64,000 bases of DNA, from contig JACKDC010000005.1 of the NCBI GenBank assembly GCA_020633725.1, positions 124,001 through 188,000 on the forward strand, read 5' to 3'. Positions within the stretch are counted from its first letter, which is position 1, and each line of letters opens with the position of its first letter. Shown in pieces: positions 9,601 to 17,489 of the stretch. A model generated the notes under the pieces. It did no database searches and was not told the origin of the DNA. It was given only the letters and a program-made list of their open reading frames with translations. The DNA is from Candidatus Latescibacterota bacterium (GTDB lineage Bacteria > Krumholzibacteriota > Krumholzibacteriia > JACNKJ01). A program made the translations under genes and the position numbers.

Positions 9601-10111
9601 TGCTCAGGCCTTGCGGCGATCCGAAGTAGACGTAGGCGCGCCCCCGGTCCGTCCCCTCGTCGTCGTAGCCCGGGGCCCCGATGATCACGTCGTCGTAGCC
9701 GTCGCCGTTCACGTCCCCGGCCGTGGACACCGAAAGGCCGAAGTTGGCGTTGTCCTGGCCGCCGCTCGCCGACCAGTCGGTGCTGGGGTCGAGTCCCGTG
9801 GGCGTGCCGAGGTAGACGATGGCGGCGCCGTCGTTGGCCCCGAGAGCGTCGTAGAGGTAGGCGCCGGCGATCACGTCGGAGAAGCCGTCGCCGTTCACGT
9901 CGCCGGCCGTGGACACGGAGGCGCCGAAGTCGGCGTAAGCCTGGTTGCTCTCGGCGGACCAGGACGGCGTGTTCACGAAGTCGTCGATGTCCACGGCGTC
10001 CGCTCCCGCGGGCGAAGCCCACGCCAGCGCGAGCAGCATCAGGATGGCGGCCAGGGGGCGCGGGCGTCCGGCGGGGCCCGCCGGCGAGCGGGGTGGCGAG
10101 GCGGCATGCAT
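6674..10111 (-). CDS. Secreted FG-GAP repeat protein with C-terminal sorting-type domain
   Basis: 1145 residues: a signal peptide (MHAASP to about Ala-Asp-Ala 35), then 14 FG-GAP/integrin-alpha-type repeats. Each repeat carries a calcium-binding loop of the type GDVNGDGYSDVIVGA, so a pair of seven-bladed propellers or one long array is possible. Next comes a beta-sandwich region (roughly residues 880-1060), and last the shared C-terminal domain: NPFTGITQFAF, YDVSGRLV, QWDGRD, SGVYFVRL, ending RKLVLLR. In FCB bacteria such domains direct type IX-like export and surface attachment; that role is inferred here. ATG at 10111 is preferred over upstream in-frame codons because it starts the signal peptide and has GGGAAG 7-12 bp before it. 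Its paralogue at 15352-18781 has the same architecture and nearly the same length. Confidence 0.88.
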   Translation of the reverse strand: MHAASPPRSPAGPAGRPRPLAAILMLLALAWASPAGADAVDIDDFVNTPSWSAESNQAYADFGASVSTAGDVNGDGFSDVIAGAYLYDALGANDGAAIVYLGTPTGLDPSTDWSASGGQDNANFGLSVSTAGDVNGDGYDDVIIGAPGYDDEGTDRGRAYVYFGSPQGLSNAPDWTATCDQAGGHFGFAVSTAGDVDGDGYDDVLVGAFLYDDGESDEGVVYLYLGGPLGLSLDPDWTMEGNANLANFGFSLGPAGDVNADGYADVIIGAPGLSNGQAYEGRAYLYLGSPAGLSATASWTAESDQDNARLGWSVGTAGDVNGDGYADVIVGANYYDDGQVDEGAAFVYLGSADGLAASPVWSAEGDQAGAEFGTKVATAGDMDGDGYADVIVGAPKLDFSGVDAGVAFVYAGGPGGPATAATWSFYDAQAGSRLGYSVGTAGDVNGDGFNDAIAGAYLYQNGQPGEGAAFVYNGTGRGLDVLTPTTVLGPQGSDLFGAAVASAGDVNGDGYSDFLVGSPFYDSTEFPQAGMAMLFLGPDGTNHGTPDWTFVGDMASARVGGAVAGAGDVNGDGFADVIISAPGRDNGNGLAGRSYVFYGSAGGLSATPDWFKNNDQQFPDYLGAVAGAGDVNGDGFADVIIGVSDFTDDQAYEGRAALYLGSAAGLATSPAWTREGNQDSAAFGASVSSAGDVNRDGYSDVIVGAPQFTNTAAGQGRAFLYFGSASGLGPFANWYSEAGGSNAHFGASVACAGDVNGDGYSDVIVGAPRYQQSLAEEGAAFVYYGSPTGLSLFPDWWERGYQPYAWFGVAVASAGDANGDGFSDIAIGERKYIGSIGKVWVYRGSATGVAPVSTAIFGGEQLEDGFGTALAPAGDVNGDGFADLLIGAPYFDDAEPDQGKFYLSLGCRGGGPPRVPRQRRFDDSGPIALLGLSDSGHAFRIDAIGRSAAGRDAIRLQFEVKPRGTPFDGSGLVTGPVRDTGAPGVDGSAVQLADLAGGLDPSTLYHWRLRTISRSVYFPRSRWLSPPGNAPSEADLRTSSSTGVAEGPGDGGPLHALLDAPAPNPFTGITQFAFTLPARQASRLAVYDVSGRLVTVLQEGARPAGRYAAQWDGRDAQGRAAPSGVYFVRLETGGRTDARKLVLLR

Positions 10112-10160
10112 TCGAAACTTCCCTTCGCGCAGCCGGAGCCGTCCGGCGCCAGCGCCGCCA

Positions 10161-10185
10161 GGTCGGCCACACGCTGTGGCCGACC
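10161..10185 (-). promoter_or_regulatory. Perfect 25-bp inverted repeat upstream of the FG-GAP gene
   Basis: Arms GGTCGGCCACA and TGTGGCCGACC around a CGC centre, 50 bp before the ATG at 10111. It could be an operator or a leader hairpin. The stretch 10112-10309 holds no gene, only this repeat and the DUF1579 terminator. Confidence 0.5.
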
Positions 10186-10276
10186 GCGAGGCGACTGTCT
10201 CTGCAAGGGGAAGCGCCAAAATCGGGGGATTCGGCTCACCGCGAGGCGAAAGAATCGGCGCTCGACGGGAGGCGCT

Positions 10277-10300
10277 GGGGCCGGGCGCGCGCCCGGCCCC
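10277..10300 (-). terminator. Strong hairpin after the DUF1579 gene
   Basis: A 24-bp perfect palindrome (GGGGCCGGGC / GCGC / GCCCGGCCCC) begins 9 bp past the stop at 10310. No T-run follows on the minus strand, so it may act as an mRNA 3'-stabiliser or a weak or Rho-assisted terminator. Confidence 0.5.
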
Positions 10301-10309
10301 GCGTGGTCG

Positions 10310-10906
10310 CTACTTGGCGCGGGTGTAGCTGATCTCCATCCACTTGACCTCGCCGCTGCCCATGGGGCTGGGGCCCCACATCTCGAAGACGTGCTGGTCG
10401 TCGCTGATCATGTGCGAGACGAGGCGGCAGGGCATCTCCATCCCCATCACCGGGTCGACGTAGGAACCGTGGCAGACGATCTGCTTCGACTTCGGATCGT
10501 AGTCGCCCTCGTAGCTCATGATGCCCGTGCCCATGGAGTCGAGCCAGGTGCCGACGTACTTCTTCTTGCCGTTGTCGTAGCCCATCATGCCGCGGCCCTC
10601 GTAGGGCATGCCCATCATGCTGCCGGTGAAGTGGGACTCCAGGTAGCGGCCGCCGAAGATCATCGACGACGTCTCGGTGCCCGTGCTGACCATGGGCTCG
10701 CCGCTGGGATCCTGCCAGGACTTGACGGTGGCGTTCCAGGTGCCGGCGCCCTTCGCGAGCATGGCGTGGGGCTCGCCGGGAGCGGCGGCGTCCATGTAGG
10801 CCTTCATCATCGCCTCCTCGCTCATCGCGGGGGGCGCCTCGTCCTTGGCGATCGCGCCGCCGGCCAGCAGCAAGCAGAGACCGACGGCGAGCGTGAGAGC
10901 GCGCAT
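10310..10906 (-). CDS. Secreted DUF1579 family protein
   Basis: 198 residues. A signal peptide (MRALTLAVGLCLLLAGGAIA) is followed by a DUF1579 beta-barrel-like domain. Recognisable blocks are GTWNATVKSWQDP, FGGRYLESHFTG, GYDNGKKKYVGTWLDSMGTG and the C-terminal VKWMEISYTR. DUF1579 proteins are small lipocalin-like barrels of unknown function. ATG at 10906 was chosen for the GGAGG ribosome site and the signal peptide; an earlier in-frame ATG at 10945 has neither. A second, cytoplasmic DUF1579 protein occurs at 33048-33518, so the window encodes two members with different locations. Confidence 0.85.
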   Translation of the reverse strand: MRALTLAVGLCLLLAGGAIAKDEAPPAMSEEAMMKAYMDAAAPGEPHAMLAKGAGTWNATVKSWQDPSGEPMVSTGTETSSMIFGGRYLESHFTGSMMGMPYEGRGMMGYDNGKKKYVGTWLDSMGTGIMSYEGDYDPKSKQIVCHGSYVDPVMGMEMPCRLVSHMISDDQHVFEMWGPSPMGSGEVKWMEISYTRAK

Positions 10907-10962
10907 TCTTGTCCTCCGTGGATTCGGTGAGGGGTGGGACGTCACTTGCGTCCCGGCAGGGC

Positions 10963-10991
10963 AGAATAGCGCAACGGCGCCGGCTTGCCAA
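10963..10991 (-). promoter_or_regulatory. Promoter of the DUF1579 gene
   Basis: On the minus strand: -35 TTGGCA (10991-10986), 17-bp spacer, -10 TATTCT (10968-10963). The -35 abuts the terminator hairpin of the upstream beta-helix gene, so the two transcripts are separated within a few bases. Confidence 0.65.
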
Positions 10992-11016
10992 TGGGGGCGG
11001 CGGGCGCCGCCCCCAT
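10991..11016 (-). terminator. Hairpin terminator of the beta-helix repeat gene
   Basis: An 11-bp perfect stem (ATGGGGGCGGC / GCCGCCCCCAT) with a GGGC loop starts 11 bp after the stop at 11028. No clear T-run follows. Confidence 0.55.
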
Positions 11017-11027
11017 GCGCGAGAGGT

Positions 11028-14000
11028 CTAGCGGACGAGGGTCATGCGCCGCACGGCGCGGAGGCCGTCCGCCTCGAGGCGGTAGAGGTAGACGCCGGAG
11101 GCCTGGGGGTGACCGGCGTCGTCCGTGCCGCGCCAGGTCACCTGCTGGTGGCCCGCCGGCAGCGGGCCGTCGAGCAGGGTCGCCACGCGCGCGCCCTTCA
11201 GGTCGAAGATCTCCAGCCTGACCGGCCCGGCCGTCTTCAGGTCGAAGCGCAGGGTCGTGGTGGGGTTGAAGGGGTTCGGGTGGTTCTGGAAGAGCGCGGT
11301 GGCCACGGGGAGGGCGCCGTCGGGGAGTTCGGGATCGTCCACACCGGTTCCTTCGGTCTGGTGGTTCGCGTTGAGGAAGGGCGTGACGGTCACGAGGCCG
11401 AGGCTGGCGTTGTCCTCCTGGTCGGTGATGCCGGCCTTGATCGTGGCGTGGTCCGTGCTGCCCCAGTAGACGAAGGCGGCCGTCAAGTCGCTCGGACCAT
11501 TGCGCAGATTGCGGCCGGCGGTCCCGCCGCCGTTGTCGTAGATGTCGTTCCACTGGTCGGGGTCGATGCCGAAGCTCATCGTGCCCCCGCCGAGGTAGAC
11601 GCCGTAGGTCGAATTGTCGAACACCCGGCAGTTGCGCAGCGTCAGGGCGCCAGTCGTGCTCTGGATGCCGTAGCCGCCGTCGGTGACGGTGACGTGGTCG
11701 AGCATCAGCGTCCCGGCGCCGTTCACGTCGAAGCCGGCCGCGGCGCCCGTCATGCTGCAGTAGGCGAAGTTGCCGCCGCCGCTGGTGTAGAAGCGCAGTC
11801 CGTACCAGTCGGAGCCGGTGTTGCGGTCGAGGGTGACGCCCTGGCCGGCCGTGCCGGCGGCGTTCAGCGTACCGAAGACGTCGAAGCGCGTGTTGCCGTT
11901 GAAGCGCACGGTGACGCCGTCGCCCAGGGTGAGATTGCCCGCGGTAGCGATGGTGGCATTGACCGTGACCACGTAGTCGAGACCTGCGAAGGCCGGCCAG
12001 GTGCCGGTGCGGTCGCCGTTGCCGCTCCTCACCTGGATGGCGTTGTTGGTGTTGCCGGTCGTCGGGATCACGCAGCCGGGATCGGGGAAGGCCTCCGGGT
12101 CGATCGTCAGCGGCCAGCTGCAGGCCACGCCGGTCCCGCCGATGCTGTTGCCGGCGCCGAGGGTGAAGCTTCCGTTGTTCTCCACCCAGATCGCGCCGCG
12201 GGTGCCGCCGCAGCTTTCGAAGACGACGTTGTCCACCGTGGCGCCGGGGCAGTTGTTGAGGTAGAGGCCGGCGTCGGTGGTGCCGCGAATCGTGAAGGTG
12301 CTGGTGAGGGCGATGTTCGAGACGTTGCGCTGATCGAGGCCGGTGACGCAGTTCTCGATGAGGGTCGCCGCGTCCAGGAACTGCGGGGTGACGCCCTGGA
12401 GGTAGAGGCCGTCGGCGCTCATGCCGTCGATGTGGAGACTGGTGAGGGTGAGGCTGCCGCCCGTGGCCTGGATGCCATAGCCGCCGTCGGTGATGGTCAC
12501 GTGGTCCATCGTCAACGCGCCCGCACTGTTCGAGTCGAAGCCGGCCGCGGCGCCCGTCATGCTGCAGTAGGCGAAGCTGCCGCCGGCGTTGGTGTAGAAG
12601 CGCAGTCCGTACCAGTCGGAGCCGGTGTTGCGGTCGAGGGTGACGCCCTGGCCCGAGCTGCCGGCGGCATTCAGCGTACCGAAGACGTCGAAGCGCGTGT
12701 TGCCGTTGAAGCGCACGGTGACGCCGTCGCCCAGGGTGAGATTGCCCGCGGTGGCGATGGTGGCATTGACCGTGACCACGTAGTCGAGACCTGCGAAGGC
12801 CGGCCAGCTGCCGGTGCGGTCGCCGTTGCCGCTCCTCACCTGGATGGCGTTGTTGGTGTTGCCGGTCGTCGGGATCACGCAGCCGGGATCGGGGAAGGCC
12901 TCCGGGTCGATCGTCAGCGGCCAGCTGCAGGCCACGCCGGTCCCGCCGATGCTGTTGCCGGCGCCGAGGGTGAACGTGCCGTTGTTCTCCACCCAGATCG
13001 CGCCGCGGGTGCCGCCGCAGCTTTCGAAGACGACGTTGTCCACCGTGGCGCCGGGGCAGTTGTTGAGGTAGAGGCCGGCGTCGGTGGTGCCGCGAATCGT
13101 GAAGGCGCTGGTGAGGGCGATGTTCGAGACGTTGCGCTGATCGAGGCCGGTGACGCAGTTCTCGATGAGGGTCGCCGCGTCCAGGAACTGCGGGGTGACG
13201 CCCTGGAGGTAGAGGCCGTCGGCGCTCATGCCGTCGATGTGGAGACTGGTGAGGGCAAGCGTTCCGCCGCTGCACTGCACGCCGGTGCCGCCGTCGGTGA
13301 TGGTCACGTGGTCCATCGTCAACGCGCCCGCACTGTTCGAGTCGAAGCCGGCCGCGGCGCCATTCATGCTGCAGTAGGCGAAGCTGCCGCCGGCGCTGGT
13401 GTAGAAGCGCAGTCCGTACCAGTCGGAGCCGGTGTTGCGGTCGAGGGTGACGCCCTGGCCGGCCGTGCCGGCGGCGTTCAGCGTACCGAAGACGTCGAAG
13501 CGCGTGTTGCCGTTGAAGCGCACGGTGACGCCGTCGCCCAGGGTGAGATTGCCCGCGGTGGCGATGGTGGCATTGACCGTGACCACGTAGTCGAGACCTG
13601 CGAAGGCCGGCCAGGTGCCGGTGCGGTCGCCGTTGCCGCTCCTCACCTGGATGGCGTTGTTGGTGTTGCCGGTCGTCGGGATCACGCAGCCGGGATCGGG
13701 GAAGGCCTCCGGGTCGATCGTCAGCGGCCAGCTGCAGGCCACGCCGGTCCCGCCGATGCTGTTGCCGGCGCCGAGGGTGAACGTCCCGTTGTTCTCCACC
13801 CAGATCGCGCCGCGGGTGCCGCCGCAGCTTTCGAAGACGACGTTGTTTACCGTGGCGCCGGGGCAGTTGTTGAGGTAGAGGCCGGCGTCGGTGGTGCCGC
13901 GAATCGTGAAGGCGCTGGTGAGGGCGATGTTCGAGACGTTGCGCTGATCGAGGCCGGTGACGCAGTTCTCGATGAGGGTCGCCGCGTCCAGGAACTGCGG

Positions 14001-14555
14001 GGTGACGCCCTGGAGGTAGAGGCCGTCGGCGCTCATGCCGTCGATGTGGAGGCTGGTGAGGGCAAGCGTTCCGCCGCTGCACTGCACGCCGGTGCCGCCA
14101 TCGGTGATGGTCACGTGGTCCAGCGACAGCGGCCCCGTGCCGGTCATGTCGAAGCCGGCCGCGGCGCCCGTCATGCTGCAGTAGGCGAAGTTGCCGCCGC
14201 CGTTGGTGTAGAAGCGCAGTCCGTACCAGTCGGAGCCGGTGTTGCGGTCGAGGGTGATGCCCTGGCCCGCCGTGCCGATCGCCTGGATGCTGCCGAAGGC
14301 GTCGATGCGCGTGTTGCCATTGAAGCGCACCTCCACACCGTCCTCGAGCGTGAGGACGACTCCAGTCGCCAGGCTCACGTTGCTCACGACGACGTGCGGG
14401 TTGTCGGCGGCGTGCCAGGTTTCGGGGCTGTTGATGGCGCCGGAGTGGTCCAGGGCGAAGGCCCCGGTGGGCAGGAGCAGGGCGCCGAGCAGCGCCAAGA
14501 GGGAGGCGGGAATCCGGCGCCGCGACGGCGCCGCGAAGCGGCGAGGGGTGATCAT
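11028..14555 (-). CDS. Secreted beta-helix protein made of near-identical 269-residue repeats, with C-terminal sorting-type domain
   Basis: 1175 residues. Signal peptide MITPRRFAAPSRRR to GAFA; then three full and one partial copy of a 269-residue unit; then the shared C-terminal domain (HPNPFNPTTTLRFDL, FDLKGARV, TWRGTDDAG, SGVYLYRL, ending RRMTLVR). Each unit holds parallel beta-helix coils with landmarks GVTVRFNGNTRFDVFG, DRNTGSDWYGLRFYT, DHVTITDGG, LHIDGMSADGLYLQGV, NNCPGATVDNVVFESCGG and NSIGGTGVACSWPL. The units are almost identical at DNA level (807-bp period), which points to recent duplication or ongoing gene conversion. Probably a fibrous surface or exported protein; ligand unknown. 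ATG at 14555 has a GGAGG site 6-10 bp upstream. Short reads may miscount the repeats. Confidence 0.88.
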   Translation of the reverse strand: MITPRRFAAPSRRRIPASLLALLGALLLPTGAFALDHSGAINSPETWHAADNPHVVVSNVSLATGVVLTLEDGVEVRFNGNTRIDAFGSIQAIGTAGQGITLDRNTGSDWYGLRFYTNGGGNFAYCSMTGAAAGFDMTGTGPLSLDHVTITDGGTGVQCSGGTLALTSLHIDGMSADGLYLQGVTPQFLDAATLIENCVTGLDQRNVSNIALTSAFTIRGTTDAGLYLNNCPGATVNNVVFESCGGTRGAIWVENNGTFTLGAGNSIGGTGVACSWPLTIDPEAFPDPGCVIPTTGNTNNAIQVRSGNGDRTGTWPAFAGLDYVVTVNATIATAGNLTLGDGVTVRFNGNTRFDVFGTLNAAGTAGQGVTLDRNTGSDWYGLRFYTSAGGSFAYCSMNGAAAGFDSNSAGALTMDHVTITDGGTGVQCSGGTLALTSLHIDGMSADGLYLQGVTPQFLDAATLIENCVTGLDQRNVSNIALTSAFTIRGTTDAGLYLNNCPGATVDNVVFESCGGTRGAIWVENNGTFTLGAGNSIGGTGVACSWPLTIDPEAFPDPGCVIPTTGNTNNAIQVRSGNGDRTGSWPAFAGLDYVVTVNATIATAGNLTLGDGVTVRFNGNTRFDVFGTLNAAGSSGQGVTLDRNTGSDWYGLRFYTNAGGSFAYCSMTGAAAGFDSNSAGALTMDHVTITDGGYGIQATGGSLTLTSLHIDGMSADGLYLQGVTPQFLDAATLIENCVTGLDQRNVSNIALTSTFTIRGTTDAGLYLNNCPGATVDNVVFESCGGTRGAIWVENNGSFTLGAGNSIGGTGVACSWPLTIDPEAFPDPGCVIPTTGNTNNAIQVRSGNGDRTGTWPAFAGLDYVVTVNATIATAGNLTLGDGVTVRFNGNTRFDVFGTLNAAGTAGQGVTLDRNTGSDWYGLRFYTSGGGNFAYCSMTGAAAGFDVNGAGTLMLDHVTVTDGGYGIQSTTGALTLRNCRVFDNSTYGVYLGGGTMSFGIDPDQWNDIYDNGGGTAGRNLRNGPSDLTAAFVYWGSTDHATIKAGITDQEDNASLGLVTVTPFLNANHQTEGTGVDDPELPDGALPVATALFQNHPNPFNPTTTLRFDLKTAGPVRLEIFDLKGARVATLLDGPLPAGHQQVTWRGTDDAGHPQASGVYLYRLEADGLRAVRRMTLVR
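11690..14340 (-). repeat. 807-bp tandem repeat array inside the beta-helix gene
   Basis: The same bases recur at 12001, 12808 and 13615, exactly 807 bp apart (269 codons), with few substitutions between copies. Partial copies extend to about 11690 and 14340. Variable stretches are shared mosaically: one pair of units has GTGVQCSGGTLAL where the other has GYGIQ-type sequence, and NGGGNF alternates with NAGGSF. This suggests recombination between units. Confidence 0.93.
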
Positions 14556-14684
14556 GGCGTCCTCCAAGGGGGCCGAGGGGGTGAGGCTGAGTCCTGTGAC
14601 TGTCACGCATCGCGCGGGGCGAAGGGGACAGGGATTCCACGTCTCGGCAAACGGATAAGAGGCTCCGTCACTCGGCTGTCGGAT

Positions 14685-15251
14685 TCAGGCCTCGCGCTCG
14701 AGCTCGCGCTGCAGCCAGCCGCGGAGGACGGTCCAGTCACGCTTGACGGTGGCCGTCGAGGTCTCGAGGACGGCCGCCGTCTCCTCGATCGTCATGCCGC
14801 CGAAGAAGCGGCACTCCACGATCCGCGCGTGGCGCGCATTCAGCGACGCCAGCTGATCCAGCGCCGCGTCGAGCCCGAGGATGCGCGCCGCCTCCGCCGC
14901 CGGCAGCTCGGCGGCGTCGTCGAGCGGCACGTGCAGCGCTCCGCCGCCGCGCTTCTGACGGTTCCGTCGCCGGGCATAGCTCACGAGGATGTTGCGCATG
15001 GCCTGAGCGGCCAGCGCCAGGAAGTGCGCGCGCGAGTCCCACTGCACGCGCTCGGACTGGACGAGCTTGAGGTAGGCCTCGTTGACCAGCGCGGTGGTGT
15101 CGAGGGTGTGCCCGGGGCGCTCGTGCTTCAGCTTGGCATGTGCGATCCGGCGCAGCTCCTCGTAGAGGCGCGGCACCAGCGCGTCCAGCGCCTGCCGATC
15201 GCCCCCGCTCCAGGCGAGGAGCAGTTCGGTGACATCCCGCTCGTCCGACAT
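14685..15251 (-). CDS. ECF-type RNA polymerase sigma factor (Sigma70_ECF/PF07638-like)
   Basis: 188 residues. Region 2 covers about residues 5-100 (LYEELRRIAHAKLKHE, then LVNEAYLKLVQ, DSRAHFLALAAQAMRNILVSYARRR). Region 4 covers about 125-185 (LNARHARIVECRFFGGMTIEETAAVL, then the helix-turn-helix STATVKRDWTVLRGWL). The ALVNEAYLKL and FFGGMTIEE signatures are typical of the ECF branch that is usually encoded beside protein kinases rather than anti-sigma factors. A kinase-STAND gene lies 3.6 kb away (18889), separated by the FG-GAP gene, so a functional link is plausible but not shown. There is no anti-sigma gene beside it. Confidence 0.88.
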   Translation of the reverse strand: MSDERDVTELLLAWSGGDRQALDALVPRLYEELRRIAHAKLKHERPGHTLDTTALVNEAYLKLVQSERVQWDSRAHFLALAAQAMRNILVSYARRRNRQKRGGGALHVPLDDAAELPAAEAARILGLDAALDQLASLNARHARIVECRFFGGMTIEETAAVLETSTATVKRDWTVLRGWLQRELEREA

Positions 15252-15311
15252 CGCCCGTCCATCGTTCGCGCCACGGCCGACCCACCCGGGCCTGGGGCCG
15301 CCCGGGGGGCC

Positions 15312-15340
15312 ACACTAGCACGCGAACGGAGGACGCGCAA
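15312..15340 (-). promoter_or_regulatory. Promoter of the ECF sigma gene
   Basis: Minus strand: -35 TTGCGC (15340-15335), 17-bp spacer, -10 TAGTGT (15317-15312). It lies in the 100-bp gap between the FG-GAP stop and the sigma start, so the sigma gene can be transcribed separately. Confidence 0.55.
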
Positions 15341-15351
15341 CGCGCGCCCGA

Positions 15352-17489
15352 TCAACGGAGTCGAATCACCTTGCGCGATTCCCGGCGGTCGCCTGCCTCG
15401 AAGCGAAGGAGATAGACGCCGGTGGGCACCGTGGCGCCGTGCTCGTCGCGGCCGTCCCACTGGAGCGTGTGTCGCCCCGCCGTCTGGACGCCGTCCGCCA
15501 GCAGGGCCACCCGCCGGCCCGACACGTCGTAGACGGCCAGCCGGCAGGCCGCGTCGCGTGGCAGCGCGAAGCCGAACCGGGTGCTTCCGGAAAAGGGGTT
15601 CGGTTGGGGGGGCTCGAGCAGGAGGGCGATCCCGCCGCCGTCGGGCTCGCTCACGTCCGTGGTCGCCCGGGTCCGCAGGTGGGTCTCCAGGGGCGCGTTG
15701 TCCGGCGGCGACAGCCAGCGCGAATGAGGAAAGAAGGGCGAGTCGCTCAGGATGCGCAGGCGCCAGTGATAGGGCGAGCCCGGCGACAGCCCGCCGACGA
15801 CGCTGCTCAGGCGGATTGCGCTGCCCGCGCCGGATGGCGCGCCGGTGTCGGCCAGGGGACCCGTGACGAGGCCGGCGCCGTCGAAGGGCGCGCCCACGGG
15901 CTCGATCTCCGCCTGCAGGCGCACGCGGGCGCGACCCTGCGGGCTGCGCGCCTGTGCCTTGAGCCGACTGAGATAGCCCGAGTCGGAGAGTCCGCGCGGG
16001 CCGATGGGCGCGGCGTCGTCCACCCGCGCCTGCCGCGGACGGCGATCCAGCCCCCGGCCGCCGTTGCCGTAATAGAGGTAGGCGGCGCCTTCGGCGAAGT
16101 CGGGACTGTCCAGCTCAGGCGCGCTGATGAGCAGGTCCGAGAAGCCGTCCCCGTCGACATCCCCGGCGCAGGCTGCACAGGCGCCGAAGTGGCAGCCGGT
16201 CTGCCCACCGATTGCGGACCAGGCCGGGTCGTAGCCGAGTCCGAAGGGGGAGCCGAGGTAGACGAAGGCCTTGCCGTCGTCGACGCCGCCGCCGTCGAAG
16301 TAGGAGGACCCGACGACGATGTCGGAGTAGCCGTCGCCGTTCAGATCGCCGGCCGAGGCGACGCGGGACCCGAAGTTCGCGTGATCCTGAGTCCCGTCCG
16401 CGGTCCAGTCGGGCTGCGTGGAAAGCCCGGCGGCCGAGCCGTGGTAGACCTTGATGCGGCCCCGGTCGATGCCGCCGGCATCGTAGCCGCTGACGCCGAC
16501 GACCACATCGGAGTAGCCGTCGCCGTTCACATCGCCGGCGCTGGCGGCGCGGTTCAGCTGGGCCGAGTTCTCGTCGCCGTCCGCGTGCCAGCTGGACTCG
16601 GTGGACAGGCCCGCGGCCGAGCCGAGGTAGAGGTCGACGCGGCCTTCGTAGGACTGATCGCCGGAGAACTTGAAGTCGACCACGAGCACGTCGGAAAAGC
16701 CATCACCGTTGACGTCCCCCGCCGAGGCGACCTGAAGCCCCAGGCCGCCGAGAATGCGGTTGCTCTCGACGCTCCACGCGGGCGTGCTGGAGAGCCCCGC
16801 CGGCGAGCCGAGATAGACGAAGGCGGCGCCTTCCGCGCTCTCGCCGTCGCTGTAGTCCGGGGCGCCCACGATGACGTCGCCGTAGCCGTCGCCGTTCACG
16901 TCACCGGCGCCGGCGACCGAATACGCGAAGCCCGATGACGGCTGGTTGCCTTCGGCCGTCCAGGCCGGGGAGGCCCCGAGCCCGGCGGCGGAGCCCAGGA
17001 AGACGAAGGCCGCGCCTTCGTTCGTCTCCCCGTCGGTGTAGAGGTCGGCGCCGACGATCACGTCGCCGTAGCCGTCGCCATTCACATCGCCGGCAGCGGC
17101 GACGCAGTCGCCGAAGCTCGCGTACAGCCCTTCACCCTCGACTTCCCAGTCGGGCGTCGTCGACGGCCCCGCGGCCGATCCGAGGTAGAGCCGCGCCCGG
17201 CCCACGTTCTGGGGGCCGTCGTCGAAGTAGGGCGAGCCGACGATGAGGTCTGAGAAGCCGTCGCCGTTCACGTCGCCTGCGGACGCCAGGGAGTGCCCGA
17301 GGACCTCTGCAGCCTGGCTGCCGTGGGCCGTCCAGCCGGGGCTCGGTCCGGGGATGCTCCCGCCGCCCGCATAGACGAAGGCGGCCCCCTCGTTCAGCTG
17401 CCCGCTGTCGTACTGGTAGGCGCCGACGAGGAGGTCCGAGTAGCCGTCGCCGTCCACGTCGCCGGCGGTGGCCACGCTGCAGCCATAGA
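15352..17489 (-). CDS. FG-GAP repeat protein, C-terminal part of a frameshifted gene
   Basis: This is the downstream part of the gene that starts at 18781. It holds eight FG-GAP repeats (GDVDGDGYSDLLVGA and similar), a beta-sandwich region, and the shared C-terminal domain: QPNPFSGSTRFGF, YDVSGRRV, QWDGRD, TGVYLLRF, ending RKVIRLR. The reading frame joins the upstream part only if two bases are restored near 17488; this part has no credible start of its own. Joined, the gene would encode 14 repeats and 1143 residues, against 14 repeats and 1145 residues for the paralogue at 6674-10111. It is either a recent pseudogene or a sequencing error. Confidence 0.8.

Noticed and set aside
11690..14340. 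CRISPR array
   Set aside because: The repeats are 807 bp, coding and contiguous, without spacers. No CRISPR-like short repeat array was seen anywhere in the window.
10845..15866. A 1673-codon plus-strand open frame antisense to the beta-helix, sigma and FG-GAP genes
   Set aside because: Its composition is Ala/Val/Gly/Arg-rich with no domain. It exists because high GC and the repeats suppress stops; the minus-strand frames have signal peptides, known domains and ribosome sites.
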